DNA of 12,348 nt from Chloroflexota bacterium (GTDB lineage: Bacteria; Chloroflexota; Anaerolineae; J102): positions 1 to 12,348 of the forward strand of contig JAADFV010000444.1 in NCBI GenBank assembly GCA_013152695.1, given 5' to 3'. Under the pieces are notes generated by a model. It did not search any database. It was given only the letters and a program-made list of their open reading frames with translations, and was not told the DNA's origin. Below are positions 1-5,770 of this stretch, piece by piece (within the stretch, counting starts at the first letter, position 1; every line of letters begins with the position of its first letter). Both the position numbers and the translations under genes were made by a program.

Positions 1-91
1 CCGCCGTCAGGGTCGTCTTCCCATGGTCAATGTGACCAATCGTCCCCACGTTGACATGGGGCTTCTTTCGCTCGTAATGCTGCTTTGCCAT
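1..91 (-). CDS. tuf: Elongation factor Tu, N-terminal fragment (window edge)
   Basis: EF-Tu is the GTPase that carries aminoacyl-tRNA to the ribosomal A site. Only the first 30 codons lie in the window. They contain the family-specific N-terminus with [11 protein letters not shown] followed by the P-loop IDHGKTT, so identification is secure. The ATG start at 91 is preceded by a strong AGGAGG (103-108 on the complementary strand) with an 11-base spacer, slightly long. The gene lies directly downstream of three tRNA genes on the same strand, as in the E. coli thrU-tyrU-glyT-thrT-tufB operon. It is probably cotranscribed with them from the promoter at 563-591. The rest of the gene is outside the window. 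Confidence 0.97.
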   Translation of the reverse strand, partial: MAKQHYERKKPHVNVGTIGHIDHGKTTLTA

Positions 92-102
92 GAGATAATT
101 TG

Positions 103-183
103 CCTCCTGGTGGCCGATCAGGGTAAGCCACCCGAGTGGTGATAAAATGCGCTTTTTGGCCGTCCCTCAAAAGAGACGGCCAA
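103..183 (-). promoter_or_regulatory. tuf leader: two alternative hairpins and ribosome binding site
   Basis: The RNA between tRNA-Thr and tuf can form a strong hairpin from two arms at 156-163 and 176-183 (TTGGCCGT with ACGGCCAA), extended by CTC/GAG around an AAAA loop. No U-run follows it on the minus strand, so it is not a standard terminator and may mark tRNA/mRNA processing. Nearer the start codon, GGTGGC (127-132) can pair with GCCACC (109-114), which directly abuts the AGGAGG Shine-Dalgarno at 103-108. The same GGTGG can instead pair with the CCAC made by 136-139. The pairings are visible; a regulatory role is inference. Confidence 0.45.
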
Positions 184-213
184 TGAATTAGAATTTCAAT
201 TCGTTCAATCAGG

Positions 214-286
<73 letters not shown>

Positions 287-294
287 TTGTTGAG

Positions 295-377
295 TGGGCC
301 GGGCAGGACTCGAACCTGCGAAGGCTTCCGCCAGCGGGTTTACAGCCCGCCCCCTTTGCCGCTCGGGACACCGACCC
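295..377 (-). tRNA. tRNA-Tyr (anticodon GTA)
   Basis: This is a type II tRNA with a long variable arm, as expected for bacterial tRNA-Tyr. The acceptor GGGTCGG pairs with CCGGCCC (one G-T wobble). The anticodon stem GCGGG/CCCGC encloses CTGTAAA with anticodon GTA. The T arm is GCAGG/CCTGC with GTTCGAG-type loop residues. The discriminator is A and no CCA is encoded. Only 8 bases separate it from the following tRNA-Thr(GGT), so the transcript is polycistronic. Confidence 0.97.
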
Positions 378-459
378 AGATATGAGATTGGAATGTGGTG
401 GCATTGTATCAAAAGCTGACCTGAAAGGCAATTTTCGATACCGGTAAATCGCTAACAGA

Positions 460-532
460 AGCCGACGAAGGGACTCGAACCCATAACCGGCGGTTTACAA
501 AACCGCTGCTCTGCCAATTGAGCTACGTCGGC
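460..532 (-). tRNA. tRNA-Thr (anticodon TGT)
   Basis: The complementary strand gives acceptor GCCGACG/CGTCGGC, D stem GCTC/GAGC, anticodon stem GCGGT/ACCGC with loop TTTGTAA (anticodon TGT), and a TTCGAGT T loop. The discriminator is T and CCA is not encoded. It reads ACA (and other ACN) codons and complements the GGT isoacceptor in the same operon. It is the first gene after the promoter at 563-591. The 82-base gap to tRNA-Tyr contains no further tRNA; in E. coli tRNA-Gly sits elsewhere in the array, after tRNA-Tyr. Confidence 0.97.
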
Positions 533-562
533 GACGAGTTGGCTTGTTGGTGCCAAACGTAA

Positions 563-591
563 ATTATAGAGGCAATGGCATAATGAGTCAA
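563..591 (-). promoter_or_regulatory. Strong sigma70-type promoter of the tRNA-tuf operon
   Basis: On the minus strand TTGACT (586-591) and TATAAT (563-568) are separated by exactly 17 bases. An A/T-rich stretch lies immediately upstream of the -35 box (plus positions 592-610) and could act as an UP element. The predicted start near 554-556 gives a leader of about 20 bases before the first tRNA. This fits a stable-RNA/EF-Tu operon. Confidence 0.9.
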
Positions 592-746
592 ATTTTCTCT
601 CGAAAAAACTAACGTAGTTCGTTGTTTACACTCGCCTAACGATGTTTTTCTCGCAAAACTTAAGCAAGATGCAATCCTTGTCCTCAAAAGGGTAAATCTA
701 ACCGTTAAGCTGCATTTTATCAGAATGAAGAATTGCTGATCTTATC

Positions 747-780
747 TTGACATCTTTGGCAATCAGGGGTATGCTGATTG
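747..780 (+). promoter_or_regulatory. Promoter with overlapping inverted repeat (operator candidate)
   Basis: TTGACA (747-752), a 17-base spacer and TATGCT (770-775) form a good sigma70-type promoter on the plus strand. A perfect inverted repeat, CAATCAG (760-766) and CTGATTG (774-780), is centred on the -10 element. A further half-site-like TGCTGAT occurs at 734-740. The geometry is that of a repressor operator; the regulator is unknown. Transcription would start near 782, about 105 bases before the small ORF. Confidence 0.65.
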
Positions 781-886
781 TGGAGAGTCTAAACATCTTT
801 CCAGCCATGCTGCAGCCAGCACAATGGCGTGTTTGGCGGCAGCACGGTGCGATGCCGGACATAACGATTACGTGCAAGGAGGTTGC

Positions 887-1120
887 ATGATGCTATCAAA
901 GATTTCGGCAAAAGTGACTGGCTTTTTACGATGGTTATTCGGGGCACCGGTGTCTGAACTGCCCCCGGCCTTTGGGGACACAGTACCTGCTGAACTGCGC
1001 GTGTTCGAAGAGGAGATGGAACACATTCAGGAGGTGGAACAACCTGTCAAAATTCATCAGGAAAAGCAGCATCCTCAAACCAATCCTCCCAAAAAGGATG
1101 TCCCTATCGAAAGGTTGTAG
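887..1120 (+). CDS. Small hypothetical protein (77-78 aa), acidic and proline-rich C-terminal half
   Basis: I do not recognise this protein. The reading frame is open from 824, but the start is set by AGGAGG at 877-882. That places initiation at the tandem ATGs 887 or 890, with spacers of 4 and 7 bases; the second is better spaced. The first ~20 residues contain a basic amphipathic/hydrophobic stretch (KISAKVTGFLRWLFGAP) that could lie on a membrane surface. It is not long enough for a classic transmembrane helix or signal peptide. It is followed by an acidic segment (about residues 30-50) and a hydrophilic Gln/Pro/Lys-rich tail. A recognisable promoter upstream, a strong ribosome binding site and a terminator downstream make it a self-contained, probably regulated gene between two minus-strand operons. 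The 5' leader could instead be the functional part of the transcript. Confidence 0.6.
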   Translation: MMLSKISAKVTGFLRWLFGAPVSELPPAFGDTVPAELRVFEEEMEHIQEVEQPVKIHQEKQHPQTNPPKKDVPIERL

Positions 1121-1138
1121 TTGCCTGCCTGTGCGAAC

Positions 1139-1180
1139 ATACGAGAAGTAATGGCAGCATTACACATCTGCTGCTCGTAT
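1139..1180 (+). other. Structured 3' region after the small ORF
   Basis: An outer stem, ATACGAG (1139-1145) with CTCGTAT (1174-1180), encloses a perfect inner hairpin, GTAATG (1148-1153) with CATTAC (1158-1163) around GCAG. An alternative inner pairing, GCAGCA (1154-1159) with TGCTGC (1169-1174), excludes the first. It lies between the small ORF stop and the terminator and belongs to the same predicted transcript. Function unknown. Confidence 0.4.
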
Positions 1181-1205
1181 ACACAATTGGCGTTCATGAC
1201 TGAAC

Positions 1206-1252
1206 AATTCCCATCGCCGTTCTCATTAGAGCGAGATGGGAATTATTTTTTT
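1206..1252 (+). terminator. Rho-independent terminator of the small-protein unit
   Basis: AATTCCCATC (1206-1215) pairs perfectly with GATGGGAATT (1235-1244), followed by A and seven T residues (1246-1252). The T-run is on the plus strand, so it ends the transcript that starts near 782. Confidence 0.85.
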
Positions 1253-1314
1253 GCTTCAGATCTGCTGCTTTCGTAAATCGGACACAAATTGGTATCAATG
1301 TAGATCCGCAGCAC

Positions 1315-1409
1315 AGTAACCCTGTAAACCAGTAACCCAGAAAACCAGGCCGGTTGGGGGCGGCGCCGCCCACCCCCGGTTTACCGGTTTTCTGGTCTTC
1401 CGGGCTACA
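1315..1409. repeat. Mirror array of degenerate octamers around a GC-rich palindrome
   Basis: The left arm holds four consecutive octamers at 1315, 1323, 1331 and 1339: AGTAACCC, then TGTAAACC, then AGTAACCC again, then AGAAAACC. The right arm holds the inverted family at 1378, 1386, 1394 and 1402: GGTTTACC, GGTTTTCT, GGTCTTCC and GGGCTACA. The inner arms include a perfect 10-bp match (1337-1346 with 1386-1395). The centre contains a 14-bp perfect palindrome (1358-1371, GGGCGGCGCCGCCC). No U-run follows on either strand, so it is not a simple terminator. A short frame that crosses it is not credible as a gene. Apart from this array, the terminator and the structured region, I see nothing in 1121-1500. 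Confidence 0.7.
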
Positions 1410-1500
1410 GATGGTCTATGTGTACAGATCATTTTCATCATTATCGGCGTGCAAACGCTCATGGCATCTGCTGAGAAAAGCGGAGGACAGAACGATCGGG

Positions 1501-2352
1501 CTACCAGATTTCGTGATCTTCGCGTACAAAAACACCCAAGGCCGAAGGGCCGATTAGGGTGGCCAGGACCGGACTGTAAGTATCCGTAAAGACGGGAAGA
1601 TCGGGATACTCTGCTTCGATGCGTTCGAGCAGGGCCGTGGCATTGGCGGCATTATTGTTTTGTAGTAAGGCAATTTCCTTAAGATAGGCGAATTCGCTGA
1701 TAAAGGTGAAGAGTTTCTCGACAGCATCATCCTGCGTCCGTACTTTTTCCATGACAATCAGGTCACCCTCGCGAATTTCGAGCAAAGGCTTGATCCCGAA
1801 CATGGTACCCAAAATGGCCTGCGACTTCCGAATTCGACCATCGCGTTCCGGATAAGACAGATCATCGATAAAAAAGCTAAAGTAGATGTAAGGAATGATG
1901 CCACGCACCAGGCGGGCGACCTCGTCGAACGAGGCGCCGGCAGCACTGGCCAATGCAGCCTGTTTCACGATCATCCCCAGGCCCCGACCAATCGTTTCGC
2001 TATCAATCACGATGATCTTGGTGTGACCGCGCAGTGTGGCCGCGGCTGTATGCGCAAGCTGGTAGGCCTCGCTCAAGACGCTGGAGGTGTGGATCGATAA
2101 AATATAATCGGCGGTGCGGCTAAGGCGATAATAGGTATCAATAAAATCCTGAAGAAGGGGAGGGCGTAGTTCAGGAAGGGTTTTGATTTGCTCGATCTTT
2201 CGATAATATTCGTCTGGCTTCAAATCGACGCCATCTTTATATGTTTTTCGCCCCAGGCGGATACGAAGGGGCACAATTTCGATACCCAGTTCTTTTTGTT
2301 CTTTTGTTGTGATATGAGCGCTGCTGTCTGTGACAATACGGATGGAGTTCAC
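1501..2352 (-). CDS. DegV family protein (FakB-like fatty-acid-binding subunit)
   Basis: DegV/FakB proteins bind a fatty acid and present it to FakA, which phosphorylates the carboxylate; the acyl-phosphate feeds phospholipid synthesis. The 283-residue length is typical. Recognisable family blocks are IVTDSSAHIT (6-15), HTSSVLSEAYQ (88-98), VIDSETIGRGLG (115-126), RDGRIRKSQAILGTMFGIKPL (near 170-190) and IGPSALGV (267-274). I chose the GTG at 2352 because the family begins directly with the I-VTDS strand and GAGG precedes it; the frame is open 21 codons further upstream. Three ligand-site blocks deviate from consensus: the usual TSQP reads ELRP (61-64), LSGTY reads LSEAY (93-97), and the usual GTH before IGPG reads ATL (264-266). 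The acyl-carboxylate contacts may therefore differ. It is the last gene of the asp23-fakA-degV run, 93 bases after fakA. FakB function is inferred from context. Confidence 0.9.
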   Translation of the reverse strand: MNSIRIVTDSSAHITTKEQKELGIEIVPLRIRLGRKTYKDGVDLKPDEYYRKIEQIKTLPELRPPLLQDFIDTYYRLSRTADYILSIHTSSVLSEAYQLAHTAAATLRGHTKIIVIDSETIGRGLGMIVKQAALASAAGASFDEVARLVRGIIPYIYFSFFIDDLSYPERDGRIRKSQAILGTMFGIKPLLEIREGDLIVMEKVRTQDDAVEKLFTFISEFAYLKEIALLQNNNAANATALLERIEAEYPDLPVFTDTYSPVLATLIGPSALGVFVREDHEIW

Positions 2353-2388
2353 GTTGTCCCTCGAAGGCGGATTAAGATGAAATAGAGC

Positions 2389-2427
2389 GGCGCCAGGATG
2401 GGCGCCACAAAACATCTGATTATAACA
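2389..2427 (-). promoter_or_regulatory. Extended -10 promoter and GGCGCC hairpin before degV
   Basis: In the fakA-degV gap the minus strand carries TGTTATAAT (2419-2427), a perfect extended -10 (TGn-TATAAT) with no convincing -35 box. A start near 2412 would give a ~60-base leader. Two GGCGCC copies (2389-2394 and 2401-2406) form a 6-bp hairpin with a 6-base loop in that leader. This may give degV extra transcription separate from fakA. Confidence 0.5.
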
Positions 2428-2445
2428 TACAGCGGAACGGTGGCC

Positions 2446-4191
2446 TTATTCTACAGAGATCAGATAGGGATAGTGGGGTTGTCCTCCCTTATGCATCTCG
2501 ATCTCGTAGTCCGGAAATTCCTGCCCGAGCCTGTCTGCTAACGCTTTGGCCTCTTCCTCACTGACATCGGCACCATAATAAATGGATATCAGTTCGTATT
2601 CTCCCTCGGGATCGGCAATAGGAATGGCCTGGATCACGGCATCTTCATAATTGTCGGATTTGCAGGAGAGCTCACCATCAACGAGAGCAATGATATCCCC
2701 TTTATGCACCTGGATGCCATCGAATTTTGCATCCCGTACCGCCGTGGTGACCTCGATGGTGCGTACACTCGCTGCCGCCGCCCTCATATTGGCGAGATTC
2801 TCTTCGATATCGGCATCAGCGTGATAGGCAAGCATTGCCGCGATTCCCTCCGGCATCGAGCGTGTTTCCACAATGTGAACTCGCTTGGAGGTAAGATGTG
2901 TCACCTGCCGCGCGGCCATGATCACGTTCTTGTTGTTAGGGAGGATAATAACGTCATCATAAGGAAGGGAATCGACCGCGGCCAGCAGCTCTTCGGTGGA
3001 AGGATTCATGGTTTGCCCGCCCTTGACGACGGCGCATACATGCAGGCTTTCGAAAACCTGCTGCAAACCTTCACCCGAAGCTACCGCTACTACCCGGCTG
3101 CACTTCTGCTCGACAATAGATGGCACTGTTGGTGCTGCGGGATGAGGGAGGGCGGTGGGGACCGGCGTCTGTGTATCGCGCCATTCGCCTTTACGGCGCA
3201 ATGTTTGCAAGGTCATGTTCTCCAGCACAATATCATCCAGATAGCCCAAAGAGGCACCATAACTGAGAAAAGGACCGGGATCTTCATTGTGCACGTGCAC
3301 TTTGACTACCGGCCCTGCCTGACCGACGACCACACTTTCACCCCCCATCTCCACCAGCTTCTCCCGGATTTGGTTTTCATCGAGATGGTCGCCGTAGATA
3401 AGAAACTGAATGTCATACCCCCACTCCTCCTCGTGCAAAGCATCCAGGTCGGGCTGGGGAACTGCGACTTGTTGCTGATCAGCACGGACATCATCCGGCA
3501 TAGGAATGGGTACGCCTTCGAGATACTTCAACATACCTTCCAACAAATAATAAAGCCCTTGCCCGCCGGCATCGACAACCCCCGCTTTTTTGAGTACAGG
3601 CAAGAGGTTGGGGGTGTTATCGAGCGCCTGTTTGGCTTTGGCCAGGGTCGAAGCAAGAACAAAGCGTAGATCAGGGTCGAGGGCAGCGGCATGCTCGCAA
3701 GCGTCAGCTGCTTCGCTAATGACAGTGAGGATCGTACCCTCCACAGGTTTGATCACGCCTTTATACGCAGTCTCTTTTGCCTGTTTCATGGCACGAGCAA
3801 CATGCTTTGCATCGATCACAGACACATCTTTCAAATCTTCGGCAAAGCCGCGCAATATCTGGGAAAGGATGACACCGCTATTCCCGCGGGCACCACGAAT
3901 CGCGCCCAGGGCAAAAGCCTGCGCGATTTCATCGGCCTCGGTACTGGTTTTTGCGACAGCTTCCTTCCAGGCCGATTGCATGGTCAACACCATATTGGTA
4001 CCCGTGTCCCCGTCGGGCACAGGGAAAACATTCAGGGCATTGACGATATGACTATGTTGTTTGAGCCAGGAATAACCGGCTCCAATAAGAACTTGCAAAT
4101 CCCAACCATCGATATCAAAAAGAGGTTGGTTGGGGGGGTGTTTTTGAAAAAAACTCTCGGGGTGCTGAATTTGCGTCAAAACGCTCCTCAC
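2446..4191 (-). CDS. fakA: Fatty acid kinase FakA (YloV/DAK2-fusion family)
   Basis: FakA uses ATP to phosphorylate a fatty acid held by a FakB/DegV partner, making acyl-phosphate. The N-terminal DhaL nucleotide-binding domain shows NVFPVPDGDTGTNM (54-67; metal ligands D60, D62 and nearby), GARGNSGVILSQ (100-111), PVEGT (149-153) and VVDAGGQG (205-212). The middle domain has GYDIQF (258-263) and KVHVHNEDPG (297-306). The C-terminal domain has KGGQTMNPST and LPNNKN. At 581 residues it is slightly longer than the usual ~550, mostly through an extra ~25-residue N-terminus before DIDGWDL. The start is uncertain: GTG at 4191, or TTG at 4179, which has a GAGGAG just upstream with only a 4-base spacer. 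The middle-domain Cys reported as a zinc ligand in S. aureus FakA is Asp here, while the two His residues remain. It lies 48 bases after asp23 and upstream of degV. Confidence 0.95.
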   Translation of the reverse strand: MRSVLTQIQHPESFFQKHPPNQPLFDIDGWDLQVLIGAGYSWLKQHSHIVNALNVFPVPDGDTGTNMVLTMQSAWKEAVAKTSTEADEIAQAFALGAIRGARGNSGVILSQILRGFAEDLKDVSVIDAKHVARAMKQAKETAYKGVIKPVEGTILTVISEAADACEHAAALDPDLRFVLASTLAKAKQALDNTPNLLPVLKKAGVVDAGGQGLYYLLEGMLKYLEGVPIPMPDDVRADQQQVAVPQPDLDALHEEEWGYDIQFLIYGDHLDENQIREKLVEMGGESVVVGQAGPVVKVHVHNEDPGPFLSYGASLGYLDDIVLENMTLQTLRRKGEWRDTQTPVPTALPHPAAPTVPSIVEQKCSRVVAVASGEGLQQVFESLHVCAVVKGGQTMNPSTEELLAAVDSLPYDDVIILPNNKNVIMAARQVTHLTSKRVHIVETRSMPEGIAAMLAYHADADIEENLANMRAAAASVRTIEVTTAVRDAKFDGIQVHKGDIIALVDGELSCKSDNYEDAVIQAIPIADPEGEYELISIYYGADVSEEEAKALADRLGQEFPDYEIEMHKGGQPHYPYLISVE

Positions 4192-4239
4192 AATGATTTC
4201 TCAAGAAAGGGATGAATAAAAATGATGGCTTGGGGGACG

Positions 4240-4608
4240 CTAGCGCTGCTCGGCAGCACTGACACGAAGCCCCTGCACATGAACATTGACGGCAATGACC
4301 GGTAGACCCACCTGTTGTTCCAACACATAACGCACACGGCGCATGACACTACGTGCCACCTCTGATATGCGGGTGCCATACTCGATAATCAAATAGAGAT
4401 CAACGACGACACCCTCCTCCTCCATTGACACTTCGACACCGTGATGCGCATTTTTGCTATGAAACCAGCCATGGCGCCAATCGTCGAATTTAGTTTTGCC
4501 CGCCAAACCCACCACACCATAGACTTCGAGCACGGTTTGTACTGTAAGTGTAGCGATCGCTTGGGGTGAAATCTGGATTTTTCCGAGGTCTGTCTGACTA
4601 TCTGTCAC
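4240..4608 (-). CDS. Asp23/Gls24 family envelope-stress protein, copy 1 (YloU-like)
   Basis: This is a 122-residue protein of the Asp23/Gls24 (DUF322) family. It shows the usual start GKIQISPQAIATLTVQT (about 9-25), a variable insert rich in His/Trp, then GVEVSMEEEGVVVDLYLIIEYG and a C-terminal helix-strand with GLPVIAVNVHVQGL. No signal peptide or transmembrane segment is visible, so it is cytoplasmic or membrane-associated through partners. Initiation is GTG at 4608 with GGAG about 7 bases upstream. It directly precedes fakA, the same order as yloU-yloV in Bacillus subtilis, with rpmB divergent upstream as a near neighbour. The molecular role of this family is poorly defined; members have been tied to envelope stress and lipid homeostasis. 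A second paralogue sits at 7961-8326. Confidence 0.9.
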   Translation of the reverse strand: MTDSQTDLGKIQISPQAIATLTVQTVLEVYGVVGLAGKTKFDDWRHGWFHSKNAHHGVEVSMEEEGVVVDLYLIIEYGTRISEVARSVMRRVRYVLEQQVGLPVIAVNVHVQGLRVSAAEQR

Positions 4609-4642
4609 GGGAATACTCCATGAACAAATAAACGATCTAGGT

Positions 4643-4699
4643 TTGCATCAAAGGCGTATCTGTGTTATCCTAAACCTTGCTCCCGAGCCGGGGGCTTTT
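4643..4699 (+). promoter_or_regulatory. rpmB promoter candidate with 5'-terminal hairpin
   Basis: TTGCAT (4643-4648), a 17-base spacer and TATCCT (4666-4671) form a moderate sigma70-type promoter. The predicted start (about 4678) coincides with a 7-bp GC-rich stem, GCTCCCG (4679-4685) with CGGGGGC (4689-4695), loop AGC, followed by TTTT. The hairpin would lie at the very 5' end of the rpmB mRNA and could protect it or act as an attenuator. No plus-strand gene lies upstream to need a terminator here. The -35 match is weak. Confidence 0.45.
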
Positions 4700-4775
4700 C
4701 TATGGCAAGCGCTGAGCTTTCAGCCTCGCCAGATACATCAAAGAGCAATTAAGATCGCAATTTGGAGAATAACTG

Positions 4776-4961
4776 ATGGCTAAATGTGAAATTTGCGGAA
4801 AAGGCCCGCAGTTCGGCAACCATGTTAGTTTTTCGCAGCGGCATGTCAAGCGACGTTGGCACGCCAATGTGCAAAAAAGGCGCCTGATGATCAAGGGTCA
4901 GATGCGGCAGGTCAATATCTGTACCAACTGCCTGAAGACACTATCGAAAACCAACGCCTGA
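4776..4961 (+). CDS. rpmB: 50S ribosomal protein L28
   Basis: L28 is a small structural protein of the large ribosomal subunit. The 61-residue product begins MAKCEICGKGPQFGN, diagnostic for bL28, and has the basic centre HVKRRWHANVQKRR. It carries an intact zinc ribbon (C4 and C7 with C49 and C52), making it the zinc-binding form. GGAG lies 8 bases before the ATG. It is divergent from the asp23-fakA-degV operon and ends just before a hairpin terminator, so it appears monocistronic. In Bacillus rpmB is likewise adjacent to yloU-yloV, although orientation can differ. Confidence 0.97.
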   Translation: MAKCEICGKGPQFGNHVSFSQRHVKRRWHANVQKRRLMIKGQMRQVNICTNCLKTLSKTNA

Positions 4962-4964
4962 TAC

Positions 4965-4994
4965 AAACGCCAATTCCTGATGGGATTGGCGTTT
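4965..4994 (+). terminator. Hairpin terminator after rpmB
   Basis: AAACGCCAAT (4965-4974) pairs with ATTGGCGTTT (4985-4994). The stem extends through TCC/GGG to a TGAT tetraloop, giving about 13 bp. The trailing T-run is short (TTT, then C), so termination may be partial. Confidence 0.6.
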
Positions 4995-5144
4995 CACATC
5001 CGTAACGATGCAGTCAAGAGATATCAGGTCAAGGGTGCAAAAGGTGCACAACCTGTTGGCTGAACACCCTGTATGTTACCGCAAACAGCTTGTCAGTGCA
5101 AGCAATCGCATTCTGTAAGATGCATCCTGATAACGCTCACATTC

Positions 5145-5173
5145 TTGACCAAATCTCAAGTAAAACTTATAAT
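5145..5173 (+). promoter_or_regulatory. Near-consensus promoter placed directly at the DUF177 start
   Basis: TTGACC (5145-5150), a 17-base spacer and a perfect TATAAT (5168-5173) form a near-consensus promoter. The expected transcription start (about 5180) falls on the GTG that follows the ATG at 5177, so the mRNA would have essentially no 5' leader. The interval 4995-5144 shows only weak short repeats and no gene I can support. Confidence 0.85.
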
Positions 5174-5176
5174 ACG

Positions 5177-5764
5177 ATGGTGTCTACTCCCCTGTCTCAT
5201 CTAGTTGATTTGCAATTCAATACTGCCGGGCTCCTTAAGGAAGCAATCGGAAGCACACGCGTATTTGCGGTCACCGTAACTGTTTCTCAGCTCGATCAAA
5301 TAGATGAATCTTTTGACGTCACGGCGCCATTCATTGGCACCGTGCATTTTTTGAAAACAAATAATAGCGTCCTTACACATCTTAGCGGTCATACCACCCT
5401 AAAGATGATTTGCGCGCGCTGTTTGGAACCTTTCGAACAGGAATTCACTATCGAGATCGAAGAAGAATTCTTACCCAGCATCGATATCGCTACCGGTTCT
5501 GTGATTCCTCATAAGGACGATGATGAAGCCCTGTTGATCAATGAACATCATATTCTCGATTTAACAGAAGTGCTCCGTCAGGCCATCATCCTCTCTTTAC
5601 CTCTCACCCCCTTGTGTCAGGACGACTGCAAAGGCTTGTGTCCCACCTGTGGCATTAACAGAAACTACGAAGTCTGCGATTGTCAGGATGAACATATCGA
5701 CCCCCGCTGGGCCTCGCTAAGCATATTACTCAAGAATAATCAAGACTCAACTTCTCTGGAGTGA
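5177..5764 (+). CDS. DUF177 (YceD) family protein, zinc-ribbon-like, rpmF partner
   Basis: DUF177/YceD proteins are small, almost always sit upstream of rpmF, and have been linked to 23S rRNA accumulation. The family signature GLLKEAIGSTRVF is at residues 18-30. Cysteine motifs follow: CARC (79-82), then C147, C151, CPTC (155-158), and C167/C169, suggesting metal binding. The frame is open from 5090, but the promoter at 5145-5173 lies inside that extension, so the longer start is rejected. ATG 5177, or the adjacent in-frame GTG 5180, is the likely start, giving 195 or 194 residues. No Shine-Dalgarno is present, consistent with leaderless initiation. rpmF begins 6 bases after the stop, so the two are cotranscribed. 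Confidence 0.88.
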   Translation: MVSTPLSHLVDLQFNTAGLLKEAIGSTRVFAVTVTVSQLDQIDESFDVTAPFIGTVHFLKTNNSVLTHLSGHTTLKMICARCLEPFEQEFTIEIEEEFLPSIDIATGSVIPHKDDDEALLINEHHILDLTEVLRQAIILSLPLTPLCQDDCKGLCPTCGINRNYEVCDCQDEHIDPRWASLSILLKNNQDSTSLE

Positions 5765-5770
5765 AATAAT

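Noticed and set aside
156..183. Hairpin before tuf as a rho-independent terminator
   Set aside because: The T-run precedes the hairpin on the plus strand, and on the minus (transcribed) sense an A-run follows it, so it cannot terminate either way in the standard manner.
1315..1409. CRISPR or insertion sequence
   Set aside because: Units are only 8 bases with no spacers, and no transposase, terminal repeats with target duplication, or cas gene is present.
1354..1557. 67-codon plus-strand frame after the palindrome
   Set aside because: It begins inside the repeat array, runs into the 3' end of degV, has no ribosome binding site and no protein-like composition.
2704..3669. 321-codon open frame on the plus strand
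   Set aside because: It is wholly antisense to fakA, has no family motifs and no ribosome binding site. fakA on the other strand is unambiguous.
5029..5076. AGGGTG/CACCCT long-loop inverted repeat upstream of DUF177
   Set aside because: Six-base arms with a long loop are expected by chance, and no promoter or gene depends on them.
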